DNA of 41,138 nt, from IMG/VR virus record IMGVR_UViG_3300027881_000034, positions 1 through 41,138 of that record; one strand, 5' to 3'. The DNA is from a virus. Positions 15,818 to 24,934 of this stretch are shown piece after piece (positions within the stretch are counted from its first letter, which is position 1; every line of letters begins with the position of its first letter). A program made the translations under genes and the position numbers. The notes below the pieces were generated by a model, which worked only from the letters and a program-made list of their open reading frames with translations, was not told the DNA's origin and ran no database searches.

Positions 15818-16290
15818 AACGCCCTCCATTGTTCAATTTTATATAATCCAATAAGTATGGCCTCCGCTCTACCCTCATGCTTCACCAAATGCAGTTCCGC
15901 ATCGGGATATAGCTGCCGAGCCATTGCAAGCGATTTATCCTTGCCCTGCTTAATTAGGCCGTGGTGCCTCTTCCATACTTGCGGTGCCACATAAGTGATC
16001 GGGATATCGCAAGCTTGCAGCACACCCTCCAAAACCCCGATACCACGCCCAAACGCGAAAACCCCCGCGACACCCTGCCCCGGACGGCTGCTGACACGCT
16101 CGACAACCGCGCAGACGGGCTGATGAGCCCGTATCAGCTGTGCTACCCGCACCCCATCCACGAAATGGCGTGTGTGCCCTGCTGACAGGGAATCCCGCAG
16201 GGGCATGGAATACAGCGCAAGCAGGGCTGAGTCCCGCGTCCCGAGGAAAGCAAGGCCGCCTGAGTTGCCGGGATCGATGGATAAAATCAT
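15808..16290 (-). CDS. RuvC-like Holliday-junction resolvase
   Basis: The RNase-H-like acidic residues are visible: SIDPGNSGG (D6), VVERVSS (E64), and KHEGRAEAILIG near the C-terminus (H138, E139, E143). These match phage RuvC-like resolvases, which cut branched DNA before packaging. The 160-residue length is usual. It overlaps its neighbours (ATGA upstream). The first two thirds of the gene are much richer in G+C than the flanks (about 65% in 16021-16140 against about 42% just upstream), which may indicate a recent origin. Confidence 0.82.
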   Translation of the reverse strand: MILSIDPGNSGGLAFLGTRDSALLALYSMPLRDSLSAGHTRHFVDGVRVAQLIRAHQPVCAVVERVSSRPGQGVAGVFAFGRGIGVLEGVLQACDIPITYVAPQVWKRHHGLIKQGKDKSLAMARQLYPDAELHLVKHEGRAEAILIGLYKIEQWRALWE

Positions 16291-16460
16291 TGCAGGATCT
16301 TAGGAGTGAAACATTTTAAACATCGAGTCTTTCCGGTTTCTATACTGTGCCAAACCGCGCCAGCCGTTCCACGTCCACAAATCTCGCAATACGGCCAGAC
16401 TTTAAATTTAGTAGACAGCATAGAAGTTTTCACCCACTCCCCATCGTGTGCAGTTTTCAA
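16287..16460 (-). CDS. Small zinc-finger protein, TTG start (57 aa)
   Basis: This frame closes the gap between the RecA-like and RuvC-like genes. TTG overlaps the RecA stop as TTGA, and its own stop overlaps the RuvC start as ATGA. An in-frame GTG nine codons later, just after GGGGAG, is an alternative start. The product has YCEIC and RCLKC, 19 residues apart, consistent with one four-Cys zinc site. The same TTGA junction is used by the Rad50-like gene. Small zinc proteins among recombination genes often assist nucleic-acid binding; here that is a guess. Confidence 0.65.
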   Translation of the reverse strand: MKTAHDGEWVKTSMLSTKFKVWPYCEICGRGTAGAVWHSIETGKTRCLKCFTPKILQ

Positions 16461-17473
16461 TACTTGCGCTCTTTGGGTAGGAAGTCCAACTCTATCTCAG
16501 TCCAGGCCTCTTTCACAGCCGCCCTTATTGCCCACATGCGCTTAAGACGACGCTTGCGCGGCATCTCTTTTATCTTCTTAGCTTCCTGTGCTGGGCGGCA
16601 GGATGCAGGTAGGCTAACCTTCCTCAAAGCCTTAATTGATTTCAGCCAATCGAGTGAGGCCAGTACGTCGTCAATACCGTACCCGAATATCAAACTGAAG
16701 TCGACCTCCCGGAATGGGATGCCTACCTTGTTCTTAGTTATCTTCGCGCGTATTACCACACCGTGCGCTCGCTTCACACCACGGACAGTTTTATAGAGCT
16801 TCTTAATCTCGGCCAAGTACAATACCTGCGAAGCATAGAAGTCCATTGCACGGCCGCCGCTCCTTGTCCACTTCCTACCGAACGTTGCGTTGATTTTGTC
16901 GCGGACTTGCGAAATGATCATTAAGGTAACTTTGGCGCGTGTTAGAGTGCGCTTATTACGCCGGAAGAACTCCGACATAAGCCTGGCCTTGCTAGTACCG
17001 TACGAGCCTTTGTCTATATCTCTATCTAGTTCGGCCTTGTCACTCAATGCATCCAAACTGTCTACGATGTAAAGACCCGGGACTCGTTTTTTCTTAATCC
17101 TTTCACAAAAGGCCTTGACATCCTTTTCCAATTCCTCAACCGTATCGAAGTCTTCCTCAAACTCAACGCGCGACAGTGGCATGCCTAAAATCTCAGCATA
17201 GCCTTTATCAAACGCGGCCTCGGCTTCCTTGTAGCGGATAATGCCCGTGGGGAACATAAGAGCAAAGTTCGCACAGGCCTCAATAGCCAATAACGTTTTG
17301 CCAGTGCTCTTATCCCCCACAACATTGATGACGCGACCCTGGGCGTATCCTCCACCCAGGGCCATGTCCAACAAGGCGCATCCACTACTAAAAAAGGTCA
17401 GCTTCTTATTTGCAATGAAATAATCGGCGGCCGATGTTCTCTTTCGTTTCTTGCCTCGTGTTGGAAGTGTCAT
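16457..17473 (-). CDS. RecA/UvsX-like recombinase
   Basis: The 338-residue product has Walker A GDKSTGKT (53-60), Walker B GLYIVDSLDAL, and the segments TLMIISQVRDKI and SGGRAMDFYASQVLYL, which match the RecA loops and core strands. It should catalyse strand exchange on SSB-coated DNA. The first 15 residues are basic. It overlaps the SSB gene upstream (ATGA) and the small zinc protein downstream (TTGA), forming a recombination cluster with SSB, resolvase and Mre11/Rad50-like genes. Confidence 0.9.
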   Translation of the reverse strand: MTLPTRGKKRKRTSAADYFIANKKLTFFSSGCALLDMALGGGYAQGRVINVVGDKSTGKTLLAIEACANFALMFPTGIIRYKEAEAAFDKGYAEILGMPLSRVEFEEDFDTVEELEKDVKAFCERIKKKRVPGLYIVDSLDALSDKAELDRDIDKGSYGTSKARLMSEFFRRNKRTLTRAKVTLMIISQVRDKINATFGRKWTRSGGRAMDFYASQVLYLAEIKKLYKTVRGVKRAHGVVIRAKITKNKVGIPFREVDFSLIFGYGIDDVLASLDWLKSIKALRKVSLPASCRPAQEAKKIKEMPRKRRLKRMWAIRAAVKEAWTEIELDFLPKERKY

Positions 17474-18603
17474 CTCCTACGACCCCGCTTGCGAAGCTTG
17501 CCCTTCTCCTTTTTCGTAGGCTTGCGCTTCTTCGGCTTCTTGAGGCCTAGCTCTTCGGCTACCTCAGTACGGAGGTCGTCGAGCTCGTCTTCCTCGTCCT
17601 CGTCTACGCCATCGGTGTCAATGTCGAGCTCGTTGTCGTCGATAACATCGGCCAGCTCGTCGAAATCCATTTCCATTACTTCGTCCCAAGTAGGGAGGTC
17701 CGGTTCGTCCTCGTCCTCTTCTTCCTCCTCGTCCTCCTCGTCCTCATCATACTTGCGACGTTTCCGGCCGCCTTTGGCCTTGTCCTTCTTGCCGCGACGA
17801 CGTGGCGCTTCTTCCTCGTCCTCGTCGTCATCATCGTCATAAGCGCCGCCGCCTGCATCAAATACCTTTTGTATTTCGTCATACTCATAGTATTTGAGGC
17901 ACTCTGGCAACGGCCTCTCGATAGCCTCTTCCAGTGCAGCATCGTCGTCAAGCGGGCTGGGCTTCCGGGCTATGGCCACGCCAACATACTTCGTGTTTAT
18001 CCCGGTACCTGTTTTGGTAAACTCAACATCGTAGCCACCCTCTGGATCATCGATATCGAGGACCTCACCTGAACGCTTGTCAACTGCCAACGTCGTTATG
18101 TCGGCGTCTAGCGTCCAAGGCATGGACCACAACTGCAAACCTGCGGCCTCGTCATCCCTGTCGATAATGTACACAAGAACCCGCTTGCGCGACGTCAGCT
18201 TGTCAGCATAGTCCTTGTCGTTGTCCTTCAATGCCCGCGAACGTTCCTCCACAATCGGATCGGCCTCGTTTTGCATCTTATTGAGATCGAGGAAGGCGTC
18301 GTTATCTGGCCCGATGCCGTAATGCACGAACACCTCAAAGCCATAGTGGTCGGCGTCATCAAACGTGGGCGGCAGAATGCGAATAAGGTTGTCGCCATCC
18401 TTTACCCGGTACAGTTTAATTTCGTCCACGAACATGCTGCGGCGAGAATAGCCAGACTGTTCGGCACGTTCCTTCCACTTCTTCGCGCTACGGCGCTCGT
18501 ACTTGAAGCCTTTACGCTTACGGCCCCTTCCTTCCTTCTTGCCACGCCGTGGCCGGCGCTCCTCGTCTCGATCCCTACCTTTCCGTCTTCGTTTCTTTAC
18601 CAT
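17470..18603 (-). CDS. gp32-like single-stranded DNA-binding protein with charged tails
   Basis: The core (KLYRVKDGDNLIRILPPTF, about residues 63-81, and following strands with VFVHYGIGPDN) resembles the OB fold of T4 gp32-type SSBs. The N-terminal 50 residues are almost all Arg, Lys and Gly. The C-terminal 130 residues include long Asp/Glu runs, as in gp32, where the acidic tail contacts replication partners; but here the protein ends with a second basic segment (KKPKKRKPTKKEKGKLRKRG). Basic segments at both ends are unusual. It lies directly before the RecA-like gene. Confidence 0.75.
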   Translation of the reverse strand: MVKKRRRKGRDRDEERRPRRGKKEGRGRKRKGFKYERRSAKKWKERAEQSGYSRRSMFVDEIKLYRVKDGDNLIRILPPTFDDADHYGFEVFVHYGIGPDNDAFLDLNKMQNEADPIVEERSRALKDNDKDYADKLTSRKRVLVYIIDRDDEAAGLQLWSMPWTLDADITTLAVDKRSGEVLDIDDPEGGYDVEFTKTGTGINTKYVGVAIARKPSPLDDDAALEEAIERPLPECLKYYEYDEIQKVFDAGGGAYDDDDDEDEEEAPRRRGKKDKAKGGRKRRKYDEDEEDEEEEEDEDEPDLPTWDEVMEMDFDELADVIDDNELDIDTDGVDEDEEDELDDLRTEVAEELGLKKPKKRKPTKKEKGKLRKRGRRR

Positions 18604-18618
18604 CTTACTTCTCCTGGT

Positions 18619-19050
18619 TTACCGCCTTTTCTTAGTTGAGTGCGGTGATTGAAATTGCTCACTGACAGCCAGCGATACAAGGCCTTTCAATGCGAAGCTC
18701 TTTTGTATGTAGGCCTCCTTCAATATCTGCCATCTGTCCTGTACGTATTGTGCCTGTGTATGCCTGGCCTTCATCTTCCTGTACTGCGGGTGCAATGCGA
18801 CCTCCTGCTTTATCTGTGTCTCTGTCACTCCCCTTGCACCATGCTCCTCTTGTGCTGCTGACCGTAATGCAGAGGCCAAGCTTGCGAACTGCCGATCCAT
18901 CCTCTCTTGCAGACGCTTCGATGCTTTTAAGGCCTCCAAGTAATGATCCGACACTGTATAAAATATACCTGGCAGGTCGGCCACCTCGTCATCCAGCTTC
19001 TCCTTGTCTATTCGCAAAGAGCGTTCGTAGAATAGCAGTTGTTTATCCAT
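18619..19050 (-). CDS. Hypothetical helical protein near SSB (143 aa)
   Basis: The ATG at 19050 has GAGG five bases upstream. The product (MDKQLLFYERSLRIDKEKL...) is almost entirely helical and charged, with a possible coiled coil in the middle. Its place directly before the SSB gene suggests a recombination or replication mediator, but no motif proves this. Confidence 0.65.
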   Translation of the reverse strand: MDKQLLFYERSLRIDKEKLDDEVADLPGIFYTVSDHYLEALKASKRLQERMDRQFASLASALRSAAQEEHGARGVTETQIKQEVALHPQYRKMKARHTQAQYVQDRWQILKEAYIQKSFALKGLVSLAVSEQFQSPHSTKKRR

Positions 19051-19312
19051 TGCCACCTCGCCATCTAATCTCGAATCCCCCACACCGCTTGATGTCGGCC
19101 TCATATTGTTTTGGCCAATCTTCTACATCCAAACTGACCGCCCTGTCTTTCTTTGGGATACCTACTTGATCTAATTGGTGGCCGAATTTCATCAAATGAT
19201 CAACGAGTGGTTTATATAATCTGGCCACCCTGTTAGTCTCCTCCTCCCAATCTGTCAGACAAGCTTTAATCTGCTCCTGTGACGATGTGTGTTGGTTTGC
19301 TTGCTTTGCCAT
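19043..19312 (-). CDS. Hypothetical helical protein (89 aa)
   Basis: The ATG at 19312 overlaps the clamp-loader stop (TGATG). A TTG one codon earlier makes a TTGA junction and is better spaced from GGGAGG, so that start is also possible. The product is helical (SSQEQIKACLTDWEEETNRV) with a Trp- and Arg-rich end. It overlaps the next gene by eight bases. It could be a second clamp-loader subunit by position, but no sequence supports this. Confidence 0.6.
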   Translation of the reverse strand: MAKQANQHTSSQEQIKACLTDWEEETNRVARLYKPLVDHLMKFGHQLDQVGIPKKDRAVSLDVEDWPKQYEADIKRCGGFEIRWRGGNG

Positions 19313-20286
19313 CAAAATAATAACCTCCCGGCCGCCAATATCAACGGCGCCTTCTTTAGCGACGGATTAAAGGGCTCCGATAGTTCCTCCAATATCTCCA
19401 GTAACCATCCTGCCTTCTTTTTGTCCGCGCCTTTCTTTATCCCTAGCAAAACTTTGGCCGTGTAATTGACCGTAAGGATCCTTACTCCTTCCACATTGTC
19501 GGTCTCCAATTCCTTTATCATTTGTAGGACCGTCCAAAACGGTTTGTTACTGACAATGGCACGACATATCTGTATCGGAACATCTCCCTCCTCGTCGGCC
19601 TCTTCCAATATCCTTAATACATCGGCCTTGTCCTTAACGCCGCTGCACATGCTTAGATATACAAGCGCCTGGCGAACGCTGCCATCCGCCTTGTTTGCGA
19701 TTGCTCGCAAGCTGGATTCTGACAACTTAGAACCGGCCTGCTCTGCAAACAAAACTTCATCGAGTAACTGCTGGATCTCTTTAATGTTTACCGATTGCAG
19801 ATTAAACGTGTGGCACCGAGTTTTGATTGTCTTCGGTACCTTGGCCGCCTCAGTCGTGCAGAATGCGATGTAAAGATGCTCGGGCGGCTCCTCAATTATC
19901 TTTAGCCAACTTTGCCAGGCATTCTTCGACAGGGAATGGCACTCATCAATGATAAGAAGCTTCTTTGTGTTGCCGCCGAAGGACGGAGTTTCAACATGGC
20001 GCTTTATTTCCCGCATGTCATCGATGCCGCTATAGGTGGCCGCGTCAATTTCGAGGACGTTCTGTGACAGCACGGTGAGATAATCGGGTTTTCCCAATAT
20101 CCGGGCGAGGGTCGTCTTCCCCACCCCGGAGGGGCCCGTGAATAGGTACGCATGCGGGATTGTCTGCCCCTGTAGCAGGTTTTTCAGTGCTGCTACTGCA
20201 CTAGGCTGCCCTATCACGTCCCCGAGCGTCTGAGGGCGATAGCGCACATGATAGGGATCCAGAATTCTGCGTTTTTTCTTGGCCAT
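19312..20286 (-). CDS. Clamp-loader ATPase (DnaX/RFC-like)
   Basis: The AAA+ ATPase loads the sliding clamp. It has the RFC-box-like start YHVRYRPQTLGDVIGQ, Walker A GPSGVGKT (51-58), Walker B LLIIDECHSL and the sensor/arginine region TIKTRCHTF. Its 324 residues equal a short DnaX or archaeal RFC small subunit, with no tau extension. It is immediately followed by small genes and preceded by the polymerase and clamp, so a full replication cassette is present. Confidence 0.9.
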   Translation of the reverse strand: MAKKKRRILDPYHVRYRPQTLGDVIGQPSAVAALKNLLQGQTIPHAYLFTGPSGVGKTTLARILGKPDYLTVLSQNVLEIDAATYSGIDDMREIKRHVETPSFGGNTKKLLIIDECHSLSKNAWQSWLKIIEEPPEHLYIAFCTTEAAKVPKTIKTRCHTFNLQSVNIKEIQQLLDEVLFAEQAGSKLSESSLRAIANKADGSVRQALVYLSMCSGVKDKADVLRILEEADEEGDVPIQICRAIVSNKPFWTVLQMIKELETDNVEGVRILTVNYTAKVLLGIKKGADKKKAGWLLEILEELSEPFNPSLKKAPLILAAGRLLF

Positions 20287-20294
20287 TTAACTTC

Positions 20295-22838
20295 CTAGTG
20301 ATGGTTGAACGTTTTATTGCTACTGTAATCTCCTACTGGCGATTGGTCATGCCAGTTCGGCCCTAACTTCACCTCAATAACAAGCGGCACATTAACAAAG
20401 TCGAAAGTAGGCCGGCACATCTCCCGAGCAATAGTCCTAATCCTTTTCTTATCCGAAGGCATTATAAATGTTAGGTCATCATGCACGTTCAAATTGAACG
20501 GGATACCCTTATCCTGCAAACGAATTGAGGCATCTATAACTATATCGGAGGCCGTGCCCTGTATTGGATGGTTGATTTGTTCATTGTAGCTACACGGGGC
20601 ATATCTGCGGCGGCCTGTAAGCGTCTCCACATAGCCTCGCCGGTCGTACTTGCTTACCAATTCCTTCTGCCATTCATGTATGCCTTCAAACACCGACCAA
20701 AATTCGCTGTACAAATAGTTGGCCACATCCATCGGCAGATTGAGGTTGCCTGCTGCCGAATACGCACTCGCTCCGAAGAACAACGGGAAGACCCACTTAT
20801 TCTTTACCTCCTGCCTGTATTGCTTGGCCACATCCTTATCGCGGAAGCGACCTTCTATTCCCATAGTACGTAGGCAGCCGTGGTATTCGTCATAAATGCG
20901 CTGGGCCCACTCCATGTGTACGTCATACTCATCCCACAGCATCTGCACAAAGGTATCGTCCTGCGAGGCCATAGCAATCACCCGAGCCTCAATCTGTCCA
21001 TAGTCAAAGCTTACAATGTAAAGGCCTGCCTCTTCTATTATCGACCGAATAATTTTCCAATAGCTATGATTCGGCCAGTTCTGCAGGTTAGGATCCTCAC
21101 TGTTCAATCTGCCGGAGAATGTAAATAGATGTCCGTAAGAAGTGTGCAGGCGGCCGTCTGGATATACCAGTGTGATAAGCGGATCCACGAATGTACCCTT
21201 TATGGTATTAAGGCTGCGGCATTTTAATATGACAGGCGCCACCGGATACTTTTTGGGCGATAGTTTTGATAGGACTTCGTCCTTAGTTGTTACTCCTCCC
21301 GAGGCCGTCCTACATTCCTGCACATGCATGATCTTGTCAAACAGCTCTACCATGTCTTTGTGGCTATCTGGGTTAGGATCCCGACCAACCTTCTTAACAA
21401 ACCTCTGCCACGGGCGAGTCTTGCGGCCTCTCCTAATCTGTTGGTGTATGGCCCGCTTCAGCTTGCGCTCAAGCTTGGAGGCTGTCTGCTTGTTTACAGG
21501 CACTCCTAATAGCTGGGCGCCGACAATACAGGCACCAGCGCGAACACGTTCTTTAACCACCCGTGTAAGCTTCTCCCGATGGACCTTAGCCCGCAGGGCA
21601 TAATACAGTTTCAATGTCCACTTTGTATCCAGGCCGTTGTACTCTAGCAGTTCATCAACCGTGTATGCCGTCTCCAAATCCTTCCTAGTATCAACGTCGG
21701 TTAAGGACTTAAGATAAAATCCGAAATACAGGCGTATTAAGACGTCCAAGTTCAGCATGCCTTTCCTACTGTCCAAAGCATAGGCCTGTGCCATTGTGTC
21801 AGCCCACTTTGTATCCAGCACGAGCTCGATGCCGAAAACAAATGCGAACCACTCCTGCTCGAACTTTGTATTGTGGCAAACCTTTATGCCGCTAGTGGCA
21901 ATAAACTCTCGCAGTAATTCGAAAGCTTCCTCCTGCAAGGCCTCTGTCTGCCAAAAGTCTTTTCGCGCAAGGATAAAGGCAAAGGTGCCGTGTTTCTTAG
22001 TTGTTATAGAGCAGGACAAAATCTTCGAGTCCGTTTTGTATGGCCGAAGATTTTTTGTTTCTATATCTACCGAGCAAATTTTCTCCTTGGCCATCTTATG
22101 TAAGGTTTTTTGTACAGTATGGATGTCAAACTTGTCGCCCTTCTTAATCCAACTGATGCCCTGCGAATAATTTTTTTCAATTACTATCGGATTAGGGAGG
22201 CCTTTGTCTAATGCTTTAAACAGGACCTTCAAATCTCTTTCAAAAATCTTTTCAGTTTCGGACTTGTATTTACTGCCGCCACTACGACGTAGCACTCCTG
22301 CAGGATGCAGGATAGGATAGGCCCAGCAAGTCCAGCGACCTATTCTCACAGGGATATACCTACCGCGCCATGCATAGATGCCTTGCTTGGAACTGCCGAG
22401 TAACCAATTCGTTGGCACGAGGCCTACCAGCACTATCACAGTGGGCTTGTGCTTTTCAATATCAGCTTGCTGCAAAGGTCGACAGCACTCAATCTCTTGT
22501 GGCAGCGGGTTCCGGTTTTTGGGAGGCCGACACCTTATCGTGTTATTCCAACGAACAAATTTCTGCCACTTCTTAGGAATCTGGTTCCGAAGATATTTTC
22601 CAGACTTGCCTACAAACTGTCGGCCTCGAACGTCCTCAGTCTCCCCAGGCGCCTCCCCCAGCATATAAACCGCTTTCCGAGTGGCAGCACCTGTGGGCTC
22701 CATTTTTGGAGTAGTAAGCCTGCGATCCTTATTGCGCGGACAAACCTTGCAGGAGTGCTCGTGCATTAACTCCAGTGGCATGTCAGCACCAGTCTTCTTT
22801 TTCTTGCTGGCCCCGTCCTCGTTATAAAAGAAACTCAT
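20295..22838 (-). CDS. Uracil-DNA glycosylase / family A DNA polymerase fusion
   Basis: One 847-residue frame joins two enzymes. Residues 1-208 are a family 4/5-type uracil-DNA glycosylase: CKVC (C30, C33) and later C103 and C118/C119 as iron-sulfur ligands, GEAPGETE (61-68), VGKSG, IRCRPPKNRNP and HPAG (178). From about 250 follows a 3'-5' exonuclease (SVDIET, D258/E260; CHNTKFEQEW; NGLDTKW) and then a PolA domain: motif A SFDYGQIEARV, motif B RQEVKNKW..PLFFGAS, motif C VHDDLTF. Motif B has Phe where Tyr is usual. It would read, repair and copy DNA in one chain. The frame is continuous, with no sign of a sequencing join. Confidence 0.92.
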   Translation of the reverse strand: MSFFYNEDGASKKKKTGADMPLELMHEHSCKVCPRNKDRRLTTPKMEPTGAATRKAVYMLGEAPGETEDVRGRQFVGKSGKYLRNQIPKKWQKFVRWNNTIRCRPPKNRNPLPQEIECCRPLQQADIEKHKPTVIVLVGLVPTNWLLGSSKQGIYAWRGRYIPVRIGRWTCWAYPILHPAGVLRRSGGSKYKSETEKIFERDLKVLFKALDKGLPNPIVIEKNYSQGISWIKKGDKFDIHTVQKTLHKMAKEKICSVDIETKNLRPYKTDSKILSCSITTKKHGTFAFILARKDFWQTEALQEEAFELLREFIATSGIKVCHNTKFEQEWFAFVFGIELVLDTKWADTMAQAYALDSRKGMLNLDVLIRLYFGFYLKSLTDVDTRKDLETAYTVDELLEYNGLDTKWTLKLYYALRAKVHREKLTRVVKERVRAGACIVGAQLLGVPVNKQTASKLERKLKRAIHQQIRRGRKTRPWQRFVKKVGRDPNPDSHKDMVELFDKIMHVQECRTASGGVTTKDEVLSKLSPKKYPVAPVILKCRSLNTIKGTFVDPLITLVYPDGRLHTSYGHLFTFSGRLNSEDPNLQNWPNHSYWKIIRSIIEEAGLYIVSFDYGQIEARVIAMASQDDTFVQMLWDEYDVHMEWAQRIYDEYHGCLRTMGIEGRFRDKDVAKQYRQEVKNKWVFPLFFGASAYSAAGNLNLPMDVANYLYSEFWSVFEGIHEWQKELVSKYDRRGYVETLTGRRRYAPCSYNEQINHPIQGTASDIVIDASIRLQDKGIPFNLNVHDDLTFIMPSDKKRIRTIAREMCRPTFDFVNVPLVIEVKLGPNWHDQSPVGDYSSNKTFNHH

Positions 22839-23915
22839 CTATCTTACGGCCTGTGTTGCCAGCAAGTGCATATAGGCTCCCTTGGAAAAGATAATGGCCT
22901 GCTTGCCAAAGTACACATGAGTAGAACCCTGTATAGCCTTAACAGCGAGTTCGGTGTCTACCAAAAACTTATCCCTCCCCCATTCGTGTGCAAACTTAGC
23001 GCCCGATTTTAATTTTCCAAGCGGGCTAGTGGCCTCAACCGTTACAGTTTTCAAATCGAGTGTCACTGTAACTTGCTTGGACAGATCCCCGGCCAGAATA
23101 AGCAGAGCTCTTTGGAAGCCATCAGCGAGGCCTGGAGCGATCTCCTGTCTTTTTCTTTTGTATTCGGTTGGCACAAAGGTATCAATTACTTTCTCAAAGT
23201 CCAACGGATCCTTGTTGTTTACAAGCTTACCATATATCTTGCACTCATTGCCGAAAGCAACAAGCACAAAATCATCGGCCATAGAAAACGTTATACCTTT
23301 CTCGCCGTAAACATCCCGCGCCTTCAACAAGGCCTTGCAGAGGGCTGTGGATAGTATTTTGTTATCGAAGCCTTCGCCCCAATCCTTCATGCTGTAAGTA
23401 CTTATGGCCTTGTTGTTTGTACTGTACATCCGCAGCTTATCATCTCTGTGGCCCAATGTTATTCCCATCTGCGCTGGCGTTTGGTCACCTACTGAGGACA
23501 GGCACAACTCAATGCCGTCAAAAAATCTGCGGGCCCGTGCCTCCGATAGTTTATACGTGCTCAAACGTTTTAAATTCGGCCACTTGAAAAAGAAGTCTTC
23601 CTCCTCCATGTATGGCAGCCTGGCTCGCACACCTGTTCGGACCTTGCCAGATTTGAAATACACTTTTTGGTCAGTGAATCCAATCTCGACTTCTTTCGAT
23701 TCAACGCTATTCAAAAGGCTCAACAATATATTGGCCTGGAGCGCACAGACAAAGTTGGTTGAGAAGGCGACCTGGATCCCTATAAAATCATTGTAGGCCG
23801 TTACCGACTTTCCCTGGAAACAAAAGTGAGCAAGTATTGGAATAAACTCACGCTGGTCTACAGCAAGCTTGGCCACGTCCAGTGCCTGCAACATCTTTTC
23901 GCGGTCGAATATCAT
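22839..23915 (-). CDS. DNA polymerase sliding clamp (beta-clamp-like)
   Basis: The 358-residue product has the three-repeat layout of a DnaN-like clamp: repeated hydrophobic strand pairs such as QANILLSLLNSVESKEVEI and FGNECKIYGKL, and ends with ...AYMHLLATQAVR. Size and neighbours (polymerase one base downstream of its stop, clamp loader after that) fit strongly. Sequence identity with bacterial DnaN looks low. Its ATG overlaps the DpdA stop (ATGA). Confidence 0.78.
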   Translation of the reverse strand: MIFDREKMLQALDVAKLAVDQREFIPILAHFCFQGKSVTAYNDFIGIQVAFSTNFVCALQANILLSLLNSVESKEVEIGFTDQKVYFKSGKVRTGVRARLPYMEEEDFFFKWPNLKRLSTYKLSEARARRFFDGIELCLSSVGDQTPAQMGITLGHRDDKLRMYSTNNKAISTYSMKDWGEGFDNKILSTALCKALLKARDVYGEKGITFSMADDFVLVAFGNECKIYGKLVNNKDPLDFEKVIDTFVPTEYKRKRQEIAPGLADGFQRALLILAGDLSKQVTVTLDLKTVTVEATSPLGKLKSGAKFAHEWGRDKFLVDTELAVKAIQGSTHVYFGKQAIIFSKGAYMHLLATQAVR

Positions 23916-24934
23916 TTTAGTTTTCTCCTCTTCGACGGTTTCATTGCTTCAAATAATATGTTGGTCTCTTTGGGGTAGAAGTAGGATCCCAAATACCTCA
24001 CCGGCTCGCCGGGAGGCAGCGGCCTGGCTGCCCAAGTCATCTCACGTTTAACCACGCCGATAGACATGCCGCACCCGGGGTGGCCCGCAATGTAAATATT
24101 GGCACCCTCTTCATAATCCCACTTGTCCTTGTAGTACTTCTTCAATGCTTGGCCTAGCAAGAATGTGTGGCCAGCATTAACAACGTCTCTGCCAAAGTAA
24201 CCTGTACTCACGTCCTCTATTGTAAATTGGAACATCTCGGCCAGGTACTTTTCCATATACATCTTCGACAGTTCCGATTGCTTGTCAATATGTACAGGCG
24301 CATGGCGCGACCTCTCTGTAAACCTCCACGAGATAGGCTTGCGGAGCCAATCATAGTCGCCGTTCTTCTTTAGCCGAGGGAACCGTGCCCACCCGTTCCT
24401 GGATAAGCTTGTCCAAGTGCTACTGTCGGAACTGTACCAGGGATACCTTTTCATCAACTGCACAGACGTCATTGCGAAGCCGTGCATCTTGTTACGAGGC
24501 CTACCGTGCTTGTCGCACACACGTTTGAAAATCTCATCGCCGAACGTTATGTAGGATTGTACTGAGGTCCGCTGACCCAGGCCGCCAACCCCTACGTATT
24601 CATAATTCTCAAGGTAGTGCTCGAGGTAGGACCAGTCCTCACCATAGTGGAATACTGGCATCGGCTCCAGCCCGCAATCTTCCATGTAATGCAGTACCTC
24701 CTGGGAGGCAGGTGCATTGTAGATAATGTCCATCGTCACATACATATCTAACTTGGCCGCATGCTTAAGACAGTATTCGATATAGGCATCCAGGTATTCT
24801 TTGAACTCGGGTGTCTTGTAATATTTGTAATCGGCCAGGTCCTTGTCGCTTTCCATGCCTTTGCGGCTGGGTGCGAACTTCATGTTGTACAGCGAGAAGG
24901 CACCACTATCCAAGGCCACCTTTAAGCGTTTCAT
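23912..24934 (-). CDS. dpdA: DpdA-like 7-deazaguanine DNA transglycosylase (TGT fold)
   Basis: DpdA enzymes exchange guanine in DNA for preQ0. The 340-residue product has the TGT-like hallmarks: LDSGAFS (D9), YVTMDIIYN (D69), YVGVGGLG (113-120), MHGFAMTS (His151) and a SSDSSTWTS segment (D170), the position of the nucleophile Asp in TGT and a pattern typical of phage DpdA. The ATG overlaps the folE stop as TAATG. Its product supply is encoded by folE, queD, queE and queC in the same phage, which makes the call much firmer. Target sequence specificity cannot be read from the protein. Confidence 0.85.
   Translation of the reverse strand: MKRLKVALDSGAFSLYNMKFAPSRKGMESDKDLADYKYYKTPEFKEYLDAYIEYCLKHAAKLDMYVTMDIIYNAPASQEVLHYMEDCGLEPMPVFHYGEDWSYLEHYLENYEYVGVGGLGQRTSVQSYITFGDEIFKRVCDKHGRPRNKMHGFAMTSVQLMKRYPWYSSDSSTWTSLSRNGWARFPRLKKNGDYDWLRKPISWRFTERSRHAPVHIDKQSELSKMYMEKYLAEMFQFTIEDVSTGYFGRDVVNAGHTFLLGQALKKYYKDKWDYEEGANIYIAGHPGCGMSIGVVKREMTWAARPLPPGEPVRYLGSYFYPKETNILFEAMKPSKRRKLK

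Noticed and set aside
17489-17842. Plus-strand open frame full of serines opposite the SSB gene
   Set aside because: It is the reverse of Asp/Glu codons in the acidic tail of the SSB-like protein; no Shine-Dalgarno or neighbour supports it.
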